Assembly: GCA_937967775.1 (NCBI GenBank)
Contig: CALCJH010000170.1
Span: forward strand, 1 to 6,601
Length of the DNA: 6,601 nucleotides
Direction of reading: 5' to 3'
From: an uncultured bacterium
GTDB lineage: Bacteria; Armatimonadota; UBA5829; DSUL01
Every line of letters starts with the position of its first letter. Position 1 is the stretch's first letter. The notes under the pieces are model-generated. The model was not told where the DNA came from, did not search any database, and worked only from the letters and a program-made list of their open reading frames with translations. Shown one piece after another: positions 5,448-6,601 of this stretch. Both the position numbers and the translations under genes were made by a program.

Positions 5448-6266
5448 TCAGCGTCTTTGAAGCGCGTCCCAGACACCCTCCCTCTGAAAGATGCTGCGAA
5501 TGACATCCGGCGAGGCCGTGTCCCGGATCAGGATCCTTCCGTCCTGCCCCCGGAACCACAGGAATCCACCTGCGTTGCCCAGAACGTCCAGAGCTTCGGA
5601 GAAGGGCACCTGTGTCTGCTCGATACTGATGGACCGCGAAGAACCGGCAGGCAGTCTCTTCGGCGGCTTGAGGAAGCGCTCGGCATCCCTTTGGATCTCA
5701 CGAATTCTGTTGGCCTGCTCGGCGGGGGGAGCCTGTTGCGCCTGCTGAAGCTCCTGCGCGTAGCGGCGCGCCTGTTCCTGAAGCTCTGCCGACGGATCCT
5801 GATCCAGCTTCAACTCCGCTTTCTTGCCGAACGCCTCCAGCAGCTGCAAGAGTATCTCCAGCGGATCCGCATCCCGAAGCTTCCAACTCACCCGGTCCCC
5901 GGACCGCACGATGGAGATGCTGGACGCCCTCCGGTCGCTGCGCGAGAACAGATAACGGTTGTCGCGCACCTCGAACTTCAGTCCCGCGGCGCGGCAGAAC
6001 GCATCCAGCGCGGCCTCGAATGGCACGTTCTCCAGAGACAGCGTCACGCGCGTATCCTCCGGCACGTCCGGAGAGACCTCATACGCGCTGCCCTGCGGCG
6101 CTCCGGACGACCAGAGCACCTTGATGGCCAGCCGCACCGGCACATCGGTGACGGAGCAGCTTACCAGCCCCCCCTGCGCCAGCGCCGGCTCAAATGACGC
6201 CGGGAACCAGGATAGGCCAAGCGCGACCGTCGCCGCTATCAATAGACCTGTCGCTCTTCTCGTCAT
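5448..6266 (-). CDS. Secreted protein with two STN-like domains
   Basis: 272 residues from ATG 6266, with GAGG three bases upstream. The start is fixed by a good signal peptide: MTRR, a hydrophobic core about 6-22, and a cut after ALA near residue 30. The mature protein should be periplasmic.

Residues 34-108 make a complete secretin/TonB short N-terminal (STN) unit: strand, helix (VPVRLAIKVLWSSG), strand, VTLSLENVPFEAALDAFC, then a final strand pair ending RYLFSR. A second unit starts at 126 (VSWKLRDADPLEILLQLLEAF) and is finished by 212-248 (SISIEQTQVPFSEALDVLG ... GRILIRD). It is interrupted at about 158-203 by a Gln/Glu/Arg-rich helical insert.

No secretin, plug or barrel domain follows, so this is a stand-alone STN protein. 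STN units act as docking modules in secretins and in TonB-dependent signal transducers. The gene overlaps the upstream frame by 77 bases and ends before a strong terminator. Confidence 0.78.
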   Translation of the reverse strand: MTRRATGLLIAATVALGLSWFPASFEPALAQGGLVSCSVTDVPVRLAIKVLWSSGAPQGSAYEVSPDVPEDTRVTLSLENVPFEAALDAFCRAAGLKFEVRDNRYLFSRSDRRASSISIVRSGDRVSWKLRDADPLEILLQLLEAFGKKAELKLDQDPSAELQEQARRYAQELQQAQQAPPAEQANRIREIQRDAERFLKPPKRLPAGSSRSISIEQTQVPFSEALDVLGNAGGFLWFRGQDGRILIRDTASPDVIRSIFQREGVWDALQRR

Positions 6267-6601
6267 TGCCCTCTGCAGCTTTCGCGGCCGCCGGGAAGTG
6301 CAGCACGACCTTAGCGCTGCGCACCGTCCCGTCTGGCGCATAGGTTGAGTTCACGGAGACTTCGGCGATTCCTGCGCCCGAGACCGGGTCCGTGAAGTGG
6401 GCGCAGTAGTTGGCGGGAGGCCGGTAAGCCACCACCACGATCTTCGGCTCCGCCGGGACCGCCCTTGCTTCAGGCGCCGGACGGCCGGTCGGAGCAACAG
6501 GCGCGAGCGGAGGTGCAACCACCGGCGCTGCCTTCGCCACGCGGACCACCGGGGCCGGCCGCGGCCTGACAGGCGCCCGCGCATCTCGCATCGGCGGAAC
6601 C
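6190..6601 (-). CDS. Pro/Ala-rich protein, C-terminal part (partial)
   Basis: The frame is open from the window edge to TGA at 6192-6190, about 137 residues; the true start lies upstream, and the ATG at 6591 need not be used. The first roughly 50 residues are Pro/Ala/Val/Arg-rich, a likely extended linker. A small ordered segment follows (KIVVVAYRPPANYCAHF ... GIAEVSVNSTYAPDGTVRSAKVVLHFP), with alternating strands around a PDGTV turn. The last part (AAAKAAEGNDEKSDRSIDS onward) is polar and lies over the start of the STN gene.

A Pro-rich linker followed by a small beta domain with a DGxV turn is loosely like TonB or other envelope-spanning proteins, but I see no diagnostic motif and do not assign a family. 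It is probably co-transcribed with the STN gene. Moderately sure it is a real gene; function unknown. Confidence 0.6.
   Translation of the reverse strand, partial: VPPMRDARAPVRPRPAPVVRVAKAAPVVAPPLAPVAPTGRPAPEARAVPAEPKIVVVAYRPPANYCAHFTDPVSGAGIAEVSVNSTYAPDGTVRSAKVVLHFPAAAKAAEGNDEKSDRSIDSGDGRAWPILVPGVI

Noticed and set aside
5254..5559. N-terminal extension of the anti-sigma frame by up to 102 residues
   Set aside because: The extension reads through the terminator of the STN gene and into its coding region, and it has the composition of non-coding sequence. The zinc-finger domain begins naturally at ATG 5253.
5310..6197. 295-residue plus-strand open frame opposite the STN gene
   Set aside because: It covers the antisense of the STN protein and of the minus-strand terminator. 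The translation is Leu/Arg/Gln-rich low complexity without a motif.

Overview
This is a GC-rich window from a diderm (outer-membrane-bearing) bacterium. The evidence for an outer membrane is a large signal-peptide-bearing protein dominated by amphipathic beta-strands and a secreted protein with secretin/TonB short N-terminal (STN)-type domains. I cannot fix the phylum from sequence alone. There are no RNA genes, CRISPR arrays or mobile elements. Two convergent gene blocks meet in a 209-base intergenic region (898-1106).

Block 1 (plus strand, 1-897) is a compact three-gene cluster. It holds the C-terminal end of a thioredoxin-fold protein with a cis-Pro motif, a DGC-domain putative zinc-binding protein with a TTG start and a strong Shine-Dalgarno sequence, and a 77-residue single-domain thioredoxin-like protein with a CxxC motif. 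A hairpin with a seven-T run closes the cluster, and a second strong GC hairpin follows it. Together the genes suggest thiol redox or metal/sulfur handling; the substrate is unknown.

Block 2 (minus strand, read from 6601 down to 1107) holds four genes. First is the C-terminal part of a Pro/Ala-rich protein running off the window edge. Its reading frame overlaps by 77 bases the start of a secreted protein with one complete and one helix-interrupted STN-like unit. A clear minus-strand terminator follows. Next comes a membrane-anchored anti-sigma-like protein with two zinc-finger (C...HxxxCxxC) modules in its cytoplasmic part, one transmembrane helix and a Pro/Ala-rich exported half. Last is a 999-residue putative outer-membrane beta-barrel protein, 67 bases downstream.

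No sigma factor gene lies beside the anti-sigma gene. An STN protein, a membrane anti-sigma protein and an outer-membrane barrel in a row recall the parts list of FecA/FecR-type cell-surface signalling, but here the STN and barrel are on separate proteins. That link is a hypothesis. The barrel protein also carries a degenerate internal repeat that I do not recognise from a named family.
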